In this document: piece by piece, positions 1-8,310 of the stretch
How the letters are laid out: every line of letters begins with the position of its first letter
How positions within the stretch are numbered: the first letter of the stretch is position 1
Assembly: GCA_029834535.1 (NCBI GenBank)
Contig: JAQMWT010000628.1
Span: 1 to 33,167, forward strand
Direction: 5' to 3'
From: Chrysophaeum taylorii
Taxonomy: Eukaryota > Sar > Pelagophyceae > Pelagomonadales > Pelagomonadaceae
Length of the DNA stretch: 33,167 nucleotides
Notes under the pieces: generated by a model
What the model saw: only the letters and a program-made list of their open reading frames with translations
What the model was told of the DNA's origin: nothing
Databases searched by the model: none
Position numbers and translations under genes: made by a program

Positions 1-9
1 CGCAGCCCC

Positions 10-1660
10 TTGAGGCGTTACCATCTCGAGCGGAACCCGGGACCGTTTACGGCGATGCGTGGACCAGAGGAGAGTGCACCTCCTAGGCCACCATCTGTGA
101 ATACGAGAGCGACAGATTTTCGCGGGATGTCGACCCCGAGGTTCTGCCAGACCATCAACGAACGATTCGAGATGTACCAGTCGCAGATGGAGCAAATCAT
201 ACGTGAACTTGAGAACACCGCGCGACGCTCAACAACAACGCTCGGAAGTGGAGCGACAGCGGATCGACAACGATCGACTTCGGCGAATGATGGAGGGAAT
301 CCATGCGGGCGCATGCTCGAGAGGCACGGCCAACCTCTCCGAATGCTACGCGTGTTACGCCCGACGACGATGATGACGCTGTATCGGCACTGACCGACGA
401 TCAGCCACCGCGAAGTCGACCGGAGCCTACCCGCACCATCATACTGACCCCGGTTCGGCGCGTCCTCGTGACGAAGAAGAAATACTTCGTGTCAGGGGAA
501 GGGAGCTGTGGTATGACACGTATCACATTTTCGAATCTCACGGGGCAAATTACCAAGGACCGTGATGAGGTGGACGCGTGGTGGATGCAATTGCGGCGAT
601 GATGGAAGGCAAGATTGATAAACCCTCAATAGCGATGAATGTGATGGAGGCGAGTTCAACTCAACCCGCCCCTATGGAAGCTTATCGCAAGTGGGAGGAA
701 GTAACGGCCCAGAGATGGGAAACAATACAAGGATGGGACCATCACAATGAAAGAGTTGCGCCAGCATGACGAGGACTGTCTGGATGCTATGCAAGAGGCG
801 ACGAAGCTTCCTGGTCCACCTCGGGCTACGGTTGAGGAGCTTGAACGTGAATGGTTCATTTACGGCAAGGGAATTTGTCATTGAATAAGTATATCGCGCG
901 ATGGGTGCAGAAATTCGGCCAGTGGAGAGCAATGTCAGGTCGTGATACTGATCCGGCTGCGTTCCGTTCGCATTTATTGCTGGTCTCCATTCTTGAGCGC
1001 TTGCGGACGAGCGTCGAACTTGCTCAGGCCTCACCGCATATGAAAGCATCTACTCTCACCCTCAACGATGTCATTCAATTGACCATCCAAATTTCAAGAT
1101 TCTGGAAGCCAACCCTACTGCCAACATCGAAGATGCGATTAAGAAGGAGAAAGGAAAGGAGCACGCACCACGAATGAGGAGAGAGCAGCAGCAGCAGAGG
1201 CAGCAGTTGCAGCCAGTCCAACGGGTGGTTATGTTACTGACTCGGGAGTTGGAACCTGGCTACCACAGGGGATAGAGAACCATACGCGTTAAGCAATTAC
1301 GACGTGCCTCAGTTGCGGCCGGCATGGTAGTTGTTACCACGACAACGGTGTATGTCCTGCGCCGGACAATCCCTCGAGGAAGAGGCGTGCTGCTCAGACG
1401 TTGACGGCTGCGGGTTTTCCAGCAACGCCAGAGGGACAGGAGCAATACCGACGGACGCTTTTACCCAGCAGCGTTTGGTTGCAGGCTCTCAACAACAGGT
1501 GGTCCGAAGGCAGCCCGCAGTGCAGCGGACCGCTCAGACCTCGGTGCGCCTGGAGGATCTGACTACGGCTCTCAACACGATGAACTTGATTCGTCAGGCA
1601 CAGCAGACGGCTCCGCCGGGTAGAGGGCGACAGTCTCAGAGAGCGAACCCTAGCCAGCAC
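10..1660 (+). pseudogene. Gag region of Gypsy-1, frameshifted
   Basis: Short open stretches alternate between frames (about 10-393, 303-602, 578-769, 747-884 and 851-1177). The piece at 851-1177 is the best gag evidence: it reads RQGNLSLNKYIARW near its start, followed by hydrophobic helices, like the conserved retrotransposon gag core. Upstream codons at 747-884 encode an acidic helical lead-in ending EELEREWF that joins it after a one- or two-base shift. A zinc-knuckle-like motif follows near 1305. Gag would form the element's particle and bind its RNA. At least four frame changes make this copy non-functional. The first 300 bases are assigned to gag only by position; I do not recognise their sequence. 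Confidence 0.6.
1305..1355 (+). other. Zinc-knuckle-like motif in Gypsy-1 gag
   Basis: This frame encodes CLSCGRHGSCYHDNGVC, spacing C-x2-C-x7-H-x4-C. The canonical gag knuckle is C-x2-C-x4-H-x4-C, so this variant has a longer second loop. It lies where a nucleocapsid motif is expected, between the gag core and the protease. RNA binding is inferred from position and pattern only. Confidence 0.5.
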
Positions 1661-1661
1661 A

Positions 1662-2543
1662 ATGATGGTGTCGCCGCTCAGTGGCTTGAAGTGCTTGGCG
1701 AAGATCAGGATGACACTAAGCGACTACTGCACTGTGCAGTATTCTGAGCTCATGGAGAGCAACGTGTATGACGATGACGAGGTTGGGGGCGATGATGATA
1801 GCTTATCTGCAGAAGGCTATTCCCCTGGTGACCCCATGGAACCTCCTTCCTTTTTGGTCATCACTGAAGATGCATGGGTGGAGGAGCAGGAGCAAAGTAC
1901 CGAAGTGACTGGAGTTGCATCTAGAGTTCTCTCGGAAGACGAAGATAATCGTGACGAATTGGGGTATACGATTGTTCGTGTGGGACAAGACACCTTGGTT
2001 GCCATGGATATAGTGCCACCGAGGGACGACTGTGCCGAGCGTTATGTTGCTCACCCTTCTATCTCTTCGGATTTCGAGAATTTTTGCCCTCAGACTGCGT
2101 TGAAGATCACTCAGGATCCCGACCATCGTGAAAATAAAGCCGTAAGGTACGATGGCACGAGATCCGCCTCTTTGACGTATGTGCCTGTGGCTATCTCTTC
2201 GCAAGATGGTTCGAAATATTCCATCATCACTGCCGGCTTGGATGGCATGGCTGATCCCCCCTACATCGATCACCGCTTGTATCGCAAACTTGATCGTGAC
2301 GGCAAAATCATGTATCATCAGCCACTCCCCACGATTCGCACTCTAAATGGGTCAGGAGGCTCGGGAGCTGCTATTCGAGAATGGGTCATCCTCCGGATAT
2401 CCTTGGTGCCGACGACATCCATGCTGCTCATGTTCTTCGTTGGTCAAACGAATGGGCAGTTACTATTAGGAGCACGAGAATTACGACTCTTGGGTACGAT
2501 TTTGGATTATGCGACAGAGCTATTTTTCGGCGTTCTGAAGTGA
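1662..2543 (+). CDS. Aspartic protease region of Gypsy-1
   Basis: This 293-residue open frame has an acidic N-terminal half (runs of D and E around residues 33-50) and a retropepsin-like C-terminal half. Residues 193-198 read LDGMAD, where D-[ST]-G-A is expected, followed by PPYIDHRLY, which matches the stretch after the catalytic Asp. Near the C-terminus GQLLLGARELRLLG matches the hydrophobic-hydrophobic-G motif of the retropepsin fold (ILGxxxL). The Asp is present (residue 194), but the triad is D-G-M, so activity is doubtful or one residue has been lost. The frame ends just after the LLLG motif; the spacer that follows is in another frame. The protease would process Gag-Pol. Superfamily fairly sure, activity unsure. 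Confidence 0.68.
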   Translation: MMVSPLSGLKCLAKIRMTLSDYCTVQYSELMESNVYDDDEVGGDDDSLSAEGYSPGDPMEPPSFLVITEDAWVEEQEQSTEVTGVASRVLSEDEDNRDELGYTIVRVGQDTLVAMDIVPPRDDCAERYVAHPSISSDFENFCPQTALKITQDPDHRENKAVRYDGTRSASLTYVPVAISSQDGSKYSIITAGLDGMADPPYIDHRLYRKLDRDGKIMYHQPLPTIRTLNGSGGSGAAIREWVILRISLVPTTSMLLMFFVGQTNGQLLLGARELRLLGTILDYATELFFGVLK

Positions 2544-3155
2544 CCATTGGAGTTCTCAAGAATCGGACTTCCGCCTCGCCACAAGACCAGCATGGAATTG
2601 TCCTTTACAATGATGCATTCGATGCGACTCCGCAGGTAGTGCAGATGTTCCCGACAGCTAAGCTTGCTGTGCAATACGGAAACATCCAAACTTGGACGCC
2701 AGTTGGTAAACCGTGGAGTTATGACAGTCTATGCTTTTCTATTCGTATCAGAGCGAATCACCATCACATTCCTTCCGGTGATCAGACTGCTGGAAAGGAA
2801 AAGCTGAAGACCAACTTTGAATGCCCTGCAGCGCGGAGGGAAGATATCATCCGTCATTTCGCGTACGTGACGAGTACTCGATTTCTTCTTCCAAACCAAC
2901 CGTACTTCTTGGAGATGGAGTGCGATGTGCCGCTGGAAAAGAGTCACGTATTCCGACCTTATCGGTCACTCCTCAAAGATCTCCGCCTTGTACCTGGTTC
3001 CTATTCATCGTATTGTACCGATGAGCCCAACGAAGTTCATGTGGCTGTGGAGCACATTGGTGACGAACCCATTGGTATCGACCCCGAAGTCCCGGTGGTC
3101 GAAGGCGAGATCATACCGCATGAAGGATGTGTCAACATGCAGCTAGAAGCCACTG
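2544..3155 (+). other. Pol spacer between protease and methyltransferase of Gypsy-1
   Basis: An open frame (part of 2381-3190) continues from the protease after a one-base frame change, and the methyltransferase frame takes over near 3156. It encodes about 210 residues with no domain I recognise, including a Pro/Tyr-rich stretch and an acidic end (EHIGDEPIGIDPEVPVVEGE). It may be a domain linker or an N-terminal extension of the methyltransferase. Confidence 0.45.
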
Positions 3156-4590
3156 ATGACGTGTCATGCCACTCTTACGGCTGCTGTTGACGACGACGAA
3201 GTCGAGGAGGATGTCTTGAGTGACAGACCTCCTCCTCAGCCACCTCCAGATGAAGAAGTGAAAAAAACACCAGAAATGGAGATGGAGGCGACTGTTAAGG
3301 AGCTGCTATCTAAGCACGCCTCCTTGGTTTGGATACCCATCACCTACACCTTTGTCGTCGTCTATTTTGCTGGCGCTGGAGGATCAACGTTGGGTATCCG
3401 GCGATGCAATGAGCTATATGGCAGTTCATTTCGCATTGTCCTGGCTTTGGATGCTTGTCCTCAAGCCCGAGCCACCTTTGAACTCAATTTTCCGAAAATT
3501 TCCTATGTTTTGCATGAGTTGGGGAAATCTCATCGTCGTACATACGACTTGGTGTTGTCGTATTTACACTCAGATTTTTGGAAGCACTCTTATTTTCACG
3601 CCAGTCCGCCGTGTATCTATGGATCGACTGCCAATTTGCACTACAGGGACGCACGCAAGGGCGCTACTATTACTTCTTGGGTCCTGCGTCATTTCCGCAA
3701 CGCACCTTATGTGATTGGACGATGGACACTCGAGCAGGAACCATCAGTGATCCCTTTTGTGCATCACCAATTTTATGTGCCGCGTATTGTGTTTTGATTT
3801 CTATAATATCACGCCAGAGCTGCTGTGCTCGCGCACGCGCCTACTTGCTTGCAATGTTCGCTTGGAACTGCCGTTATTGTCGCGTGTACCACCGAATTTA
3901 CGGGACCGTTTTGGCCCAGCGTTGGGATTTACCGATGGTCACCCGCTCATTATAGTGAACAGTTTCTCATCTACGCGCCCGGCTATCGGCCCTGCCTTTA
4001 CGGTGACGCGCAATAAGCTCCGCTTAGGACCTCATTTCTCGAACACCCGTCCACTCACGTTGCAGATGCACCACGAAATTATGACCGTTCCTGCTACGTG
4101 GCAATGGGGTACGACAGTTTCCGAGACAGTAGCTATGAAGATGCTTGGCAGTATGGTGCCACCCGCGACTATGACGCGGATTGCGCTAGCAGTGCACAAT
4201 TCGTTTGAACCTTCACTTCGAAATTTGGGTAAGTTGCGGAATATTGCGACGACTACGCTAGCCCAACCTGATCACCATATTCTACGGTTTTCACCTTTTG
4301 TTGTAGAGTCGCGCATTCCAACGCTCGACCCTGCCACTCGAAGTGTATCATGGATTGCGCCCGATGAACTCTATTCTCCTGCGAGTCCTGCACCATCCGC
4401 TGCTGCCACCACCACCCCGCCACCGCCTTCAGTTACATCGCCAGGGACGGCTTCATCTTTTGCAGGGGGCACCGTCGCCACTGCTGTTATGCAGAGCAAC
4501 CAAGTTGATAACCAGCCCTCCGCAACTGCTGAAGAAGAAGGCACCGCGAAAGTGCGACCAGCGTATTTCAATACGTACGACGTTCCGTGA
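3156..4590 (+). pseudogene. DNA cytosine-C5 methyltransferase domain embedded in Gypsy-1 pol (one frameshift)
   Basis: C5 MTases transfer a methyl group from S-adenosylmethionine to cytosine. After an acidic, Pro-rich lead (residues 10-50), residues 66-82 hold motif I, FVVVYFAGAGGSTLGIR, the FxGxGGxxxG cofactor loop. Motif II follows (ALDACPQARATFELNFP). Motif IV, with the catalytic Cys, is ASPPCIYGS (Cys at residue 153). A motif VI-like EQEPSV lies near residue 190. At about 3797 the frame moves by one base; the continuing frame has a motif VIII-like CSRTRLLA, the STRPAIGPAFTVTR stretch typical before the C-terminal lobe, and motif X, LGSMVPPATMTRIAL, equivalent to iGNaVPP. A Pro/Ser-rich linker leads on to the RT. 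Gypsy-2 carries the homologous C-terminal half, so the domain belongs to the family and is not a chance insertion. The Q of PCQ is I here. Fold assignment strong; activity of this copy unlikely because of the frameshift. Confidence 0.83.
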
Positions 4591-4629
4591 GCGGACGCGC
4601 CTCACGACGAACATGGTCAACCTTCACCG

Positions 4630-5565
4630 GTGATGCCTCCTCATTTAGCGGATCAGGAGAGCATGCAGGTCATCCCTCCGACCGTCGCGCAGGTCGAAGA
4701 GGTGATGACTGAATTTGGCATTACAGAGCATCCTGCCTTAGATGATGACGAGAAGCTGATGATGAAGCATTTAATCTCGTATTCGTGGGCATTTTTCGAT
4801 GATGTGATGAGACCTGTTGATTCACCTGAAGTGACGCTCCGGTTCAAAGAAGAGAACCCGACTCCCGTCAAACTCTCGCCATATCGGTTGTCGAAAGAAA
4901 AGATTGAATGTTTGCGGATGCAGATTGAAGCATGGACCCGAGACGGAGTTATTCGTCCCGCGAATTCTCCATGGGGTTTCCCTATTTTGATGTTGCCTAA
5001 GAAAGGTGCTGAGCCTGGCACTTCCAATGCTTACAGAGCAGCTGTCGACCTACGGCGCCTCAATGCATTGCTCAAGGATGATAGCTGGCCGAGTGTGAGC
5101 ATGGCTGACGCGTTGATGTTTCTCATTGACAAGTTTTGTCGTTCCAGTTTGGATATTCGTTGGGGCTATCACAATTTACGATTGTCGCTGGATGCACAAG
5201 ATGTGGTCACCTTCACTAGTCCTCTGGGAGCATACAGCTACATGCGTCTACCTTTGGGAGTCAAACCAGCCGGAAGTTTGTTTTGCAAGCAGTTGAACAC
5301 TGACTTGTCGCAATGGCTATATCGTGATCTCGTGGCGTATATCGACGATATTCTCGCCGGTCACGCAGATACAAAGAATCACTTGCAGTGCCTTGTGCAA
5401 GTTATTCCCCATCTCGCCTTGAAGGGGTACAGCGCCAATATCAAGAAGATTCAGTTTATGCAAGAAGTCATTGAGTTTTTGGGTCATTTATCTACCCCGA
5501 ATGGACTTCTTCCATCACCAAGGTCTTTAGAAGCCATCAGACACATGCCAATTCCTGGCACTTAG
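4630..5565 (+). CDS. Reverse transcriptase of Gypsy-1
   Basis: This 311-residue frame is a Ty3/gypsy RT. Motifs in order: KLSPYRLS before the fingers; GVIRPANSPWGFPILMLPKK; YRAAVDLRRLNALL; SLDIRWGYHNLRL (palm, first Asp); FTSPLGAYSYMRLPLGVKPAG; and the catalytic box VAYIDDILAG (YIDD at residues 237-240). FLGHLSTPNGL closes the connection region. It would copy the element's RNA into cDNA in the particle. The frame ends at a TAG (5563-5565), but the same frame continues at once into the RNase H region, so this is a single premature stop in pol. The ATG at 4630 is only the first in the frame; in an intact element this is part of a longer polyprotein. Confidence 0.93.
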   Translation: MMPPHLADQESMQVIPPTVAQVEEVMTEFGITEHPALDDDEKLMMKHLISYSWAFFDDVMRPVDSPEVTLRFKEENPTPVKLSPYRLSKEKIECLRMQIEAWTRDGVIRPANSPWGFPILMLPKKGAEPGTSNAYRAAVDLRRLNALLKDDSWPSVSMADALMFLIDKFCRSSLDIRWGYHNLRLSLDAQDVVTFTSPLGAYSYMRLPLGVKPAGSLFCKQLNTDLSQWLYRDLVAYIDDILAGHADTKNHLQCLVQVIPHLALKGYSANIKKIQFMQEVIEFLGHLSTPNGLLPSPRSLEAIRHMPIPGT

Positions 5566-6507
5566 TCGGATGCTGACCCTAAGAAGCAAGTGCGATCTTC
5601 CCTTGGAATGGGGAGCTTTTGCCGGCGTCATGTAAGGAATTTTGCGAAAGTTGCAGAGCCATTAAGACAACTGACGTTGCCGGAGGTGAAATTCAAGTGG
5701 ACGAAAGAGTGTCAGGAAGCTTGGGATGCCATCATCGAGGCTATTGTCACGTCGAAGGGCGTCTACCATCCTGATTACTCGTTGCCTTTTTACATTCGAA
5801 CTGATGCTTCCGCGCATGGGTTGGGTGCTTACCTGTTTCAAAAAGTACCAGTCGTTGACGACGATGGAAGAGAAAGAATCGAAGAGAGAGTTATCGAGTA
5901 CTGGAGTCGAACCGTGCCTAAGTCGATGAGGAAGTATGATCCTCGGCGCTTGGAACTCCTCGCAGTACTCTCTGCTCTCGAAAATTCCCGATTTTATATC
6001 GAAGGTCATCATACGAAGTTAGAGACGGATCATCGTAATTTAGCGTTTCTGCGGGATTCGAATCATACGTCTGGACAGTTAGCACGATGGGCTATGCGGC
6101 TTGCTGCGTTCGACCGGGAGCTCGGATACAAACCTGGAAGCTCCCCTGGCATGCGTATTCCGGATTGTCTGTCGCCCAACCCTATCGATAAATTGATCAA
6201 GAAAGATGAAGACGGGGAACCGATCAATGAAGCTTTTTTGATTTTCCAAGAAATCCCCACCGATGTCCCTGGCACCGCTTGCTTCACCTTCTCTTCGGTG
6301 ACGATGCCTATGCTGACGGACAGCGGACCCACCGCAGCTATGGTAGCAGTTAGTACGCGACAGAACGTACAACCGCCTCAATTCTCGTACGAATCTGAGC
6401 CAGTTGACTCCGTCGAACGTCTCCCTTTTGCGGATCAAGCGGAGGATGAGATCACTATCGACGAGATAGCGAAAGAACAAGCTGACGGATTACTACTCGG
6501 ACGTTGA
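5566..6507 (+). CDS. RNase H and pre-integrase start of Gypsy-1
   Basis: This continues the RT frame after the in-frame TAG. The start, with CRRHVRNFAKVAEPLRQL and FKWTKECQEAWDAI, is the tether between RT and RNase H. RNase H then reads FYIRTDASAHGLGAYLFQ (first catalytic Asp), VIEYWSRTV, YDPRRLELLAVL (catalytic Glu) and LETDHRNLAFL (second Asp), with SPGMRIPDCLSP at the end, where gypsy elements have the VPGxxNxxADxLSR motif. The final residues EITIDEIAKEQADGLL resemble the lead into the gypsy integrase zinc finger, but a stop and unrelated sequence follow. RNase H would degrade the RNA template during reverse transcription. The integrase is missing from this copy. Confidence 0.9.
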   Translation, partial: SDADPKKQVRSSLGMGSFCRRHVRNFAKVAEPLRQLTLPEVKFKWTKECQEAWDAIIEAIVTSKGVYHPDYSLPFYIRTDASAHGLGAYLFQKVPVVDDDGRERIEERVIEYWSRTVPKSMRKYDPRRLELLAVLSALENSRFYIEGHHTKLETDHRNLAFLRDSNHTSGQLARWAMRLAAFDRELGYKPGSSPGMRIPDCLSPNPIDKLIKKDEDGEPINEAFLIFQEIPTDVPGTACFTFSSVTMPMLTDSGPTAAMVAVSTRQNVQPPQFSYESEPVDSVERLPFADQAEDEITIDEIAKEQADGLLLGR

Positions 6508-6546
6508 GCGGATTTTTGTGCGTCTCAAGACAAAAAGCGAGCCCAG

Positions 6547-6647
6547 GAGACCACCCACAGTCTCCGAAAAGAGGCAGAAAGAAGGCCGGAGAGACCAACC
6601 ATAGTCTCTGAGACCAACCATAGTCTCTGAGACCAACCATAGTCTCT
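6547..6647 (+). repeat. Tandem 19-bp palindromic units
   Basis: Three perfect head-to-tail copies of GAGACCAACCATAGTCTCT occupy 6591-6647, and a diverged copy lies at 6547-6565. Each unit has complementary ends (GAGAC and GTCTC) around an 8-base loop, so each could fold as a small hairpin. They lie just after the end of the Gypsy-1 pol frame. Origin unknown. Confidence 0.85.
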
Positions 6648-6911
6648 GGCGAGGTAAAAGGCTTGGGCCGTGTAAGTCCGTCGCACCGGTCAACCGCGCA
6701 AGTCGAACAGTGGCCGGCAACTTTTGCTGCTCGACGAGAAGTTTTGGTGTTCGAGATAGCCGTTGATATCCGAGAGAAACCGCACCATGGAAACTAGAGG
6801 AGACTGACGTTTGTTCTGCGACCGCTTCTGCTGAAGAACGACGCTTAGGACCAGAAGACAAAGATCCTGACGGAGGTAGCTTCACATGCCTACACATGCC
6901 TACGACCAAAC

Positions 6912-7064
6912 ATGGAGGGCTGTGAACCCTGTGTGACTAATTTTCGCCCGGATGAAATCGATGTCCTCGTCACTAACTTCGGTCTCCACAGCAACAAAGT
7001 TCCTGCTGATGTAGCTGAACGAGCTTATCGTACCATTCGTGAGCGTGACCTTCGTCACCCTTAA
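6912..7064 (+). CDS. Possible 50-residue ORF at the 3' end of Gypsy-1
   Basis: An ATG-started frame of 50 codons ends 21 bases before the polypurine tract. It has a CEPC pair near the start, and the middle reads FRPDEIDVLVTNFG. It may be a remnant of a 3' pol or gag-like segment, or chance. No family is recognised. The rest of 6508-7085 shows no integrase motif. Confidence 0.25.
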   Translation: MEGCEPCVTNFRPDEIDVLVTNFGLHSNKVPADVAERAYRTIRERDLRHP

Positions 7065-7085
7065 AGTCGAGGACGACTTCATCTC

Positions 7086-7099
7086 AAGTAGGGGGCTCC
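7086..7099 (+). promoter_or_regulatory. Polypurine tract of Gypsy-1
   Basis: AAGTAGGGGGCTCC ends directly before TGTGGCAGTAACGCCC. Gypsy-2 shows the matching arrangement on the other strand (CTAGAGGAGTCC then TGTGGCGGTAACTCCC at 14288). The shared TG start after a purine-rich tract in two elements supports plus-strand priming here and an LTR start. Confidence 0.6.
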
Positions 7100-7430
7100 T
7101 GTGGCAGTAACGCCCATTTCCCCCACTTGCCTGCCTGCCACTTGACTTACCCTGGTTGTTGCCCTGGTATTGACCTTGCATTTATGGGGGGGGTGTCATC
7201 TCGACACCTTCACCTGCGCTTCCACTGGACCCAATGCATCGGGCATTTGTATTGCTTTCTTGCTGTCTTCTTGATATTACCCTCTTTTGATTGTCCGATT
7301 TCGTGATGGCGTGAGGTATTGCGCTGAGATCGGGCGTGTGGTGGTTTCACCCGCGGTTCGGGTTGGGAGGAAGGGTTGTTGAGGCCTCTGGTCCGGCCAG
7401 GAGGGGCGGGTTTCTGAGAAAACCACTACA
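7100..7430 (+). repeat. Putative 3' LTR (start) of Gypsy-1
   Basis: It begins TGTGGCAGTAACGCCC right after the polypurine tract, like the Gypsy-2 LTR start. The LTR end cannot be placed because the 5' LTR is outside the window and only the first ~16 bases resemble Gypsy-2. The stretch holds no gene; it includes a G8 run at 7186. It ends where the Helitron-derived 3' sequence begins. Confidence 0.4.
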
Positions 7431-7788
7431 CACGCGCACTGTAGGTGAACTTACTGGGACCAGGTGAACTTACTGGGGTTTGAGATTGGGACTAGGTGAA
7501 TTTAGTGACCAGGTGAACTTACTGGGGCCAGGTGAACTTACTGGGGGTTTTAGAGTAAACTCAAAGGCTAGCGCCGTGTGCGGATCAAAGCTGCTTAGAT
7601 TGGCGGAGGCGAGAGCGACGAGCTCGAAGGAGGGTGGGGTGAGTGGGTTTACGCCGAACTTAATGGGGTTAGAGATTTGGACTAGGTGAACTTACTGACC
7701 AGGTGAACTTATATGAAACTTACTGGGATTAGGTGAACTTACTGGGGTTAGAGATTGGGACTAGGTGAACTTACTCGCCTGCACTTGT
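7431..7788 (+). mobile_element. Helitron-derivative 3' end, partial copy 3
   Basis: It shares the minisatellite-like 3' part of the elements at 9.9 kb and 24.5 kb: repeated AGGTGAACTTACTGGGACC and GGTTAGAGATTGGGACT units and a central AGAGTAAACTCAAAGG segment. It ends in the same CCTGCACTTGT. The helicase part is absent. The common 3' end in three places marks a true element terminus. Confidence 0.75.
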
Positions 7789-8300
7789 TTGTCTTTAAAT
7801 GTCGACTGCTAAGAGGGGGTGTGTGTGGGGGGGGATGAAGGATGTGGGTGGGTTTGTGGTTGTTTGTCTTTAAATGTCGACTGCTAAGAGGGGGGTGTGT
7901 GTGTGATGAAGGATGTGGGTGGGTTGTGGTAGGAGGGATGTGCCTGACGGGCGGGAGTGGTTGTTTATCTTTAAATGTCGATTGCTAAGAGGGGGTGTGG
8001 GGGGGGGCATGAAGGATGTGGGTGTTTGTCTTTAAATGTCGATTGCTAAGAGGGGGGTGTGTGGGGGGGGCATGAAGGATGTGGGTGGGTTTGTGGGGTA
8101 GGAGGGATGTGCCTGACGGGCGGAGTGGTTGTTTATCTTTAAATGTCGATTGCTAAGAGGGGGGTGTGGGGGGGGGGCATGAAGGATGTGGGTGTTTGTC
8201 TTTAAATGTCGATTGCTAAGAGGGGGGTGTGTGGGGGGGGCATGAAGGATGTGGGTGGGTTTGTGGGGTAGGAGGGATGTGCCTGACGGGCGGAGATAAG
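7788..8300 (+). repeat. G-rich minisatellite array
   Basis: Six units begin TTTRTCTTTAAATGTCG (near 7788, 7863, 7974, 8025, 8132 and 8205), each followed by AYTGCTAAGAG, a long G run with GT repeats, and GATGAAGGATGTGGG. Some also contain GGGATGTGCCTGACGGGCGG. Alternating long and short units form a higher-order repeat of about 160-180 bp. G runs of 7-9 could form G-quadruplexes. No gene is seen here. Confidence 0.9.
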
Positions 8301-8310
8301 TACGCGGGAC

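Larger units (their letters stand above)
1..7099 (+). mobile_element. Gypsy-1: Ty3/gypsy-type LTR retrotransposon carrying a cytosine methyltransferase, 5' end outside the window
   Basis: Seen in order on the plus strand: gag remnants with a zinc-knuckle-like motif, an aspartic protease, a spacer, a C5 cytosine methyltransferase domain, an RT with a YIDD box, an RNase H with TDAS and ELLA motifs, and the first residues of the pre-integrase region. A polypurine tract and a putative LTR start follow at about 7.1 kb. No integrase core is visible between the RNase H and the polypurine tract, so this copy has a 3' internal deletion. Several frameshifts (about 2.5, 3.15 and 3.8 kb, and repeatedly in gag) and one in-frame TAG at 5563 show it is defective. 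The 5' LTR and primer-binding site are not in view. The gypsy assignment rests on RT and RNase H type; the domain order relative to a missing integrase cannot be confirmed here but is supported by Gypsy-2. Confidence 0.88.

Noticed and set aside
7788..8300. CRISPR-like array
   Set aside because: Units are G-rich minisatellites with no unique spacers of constant length, in eukaryotic transposon context.
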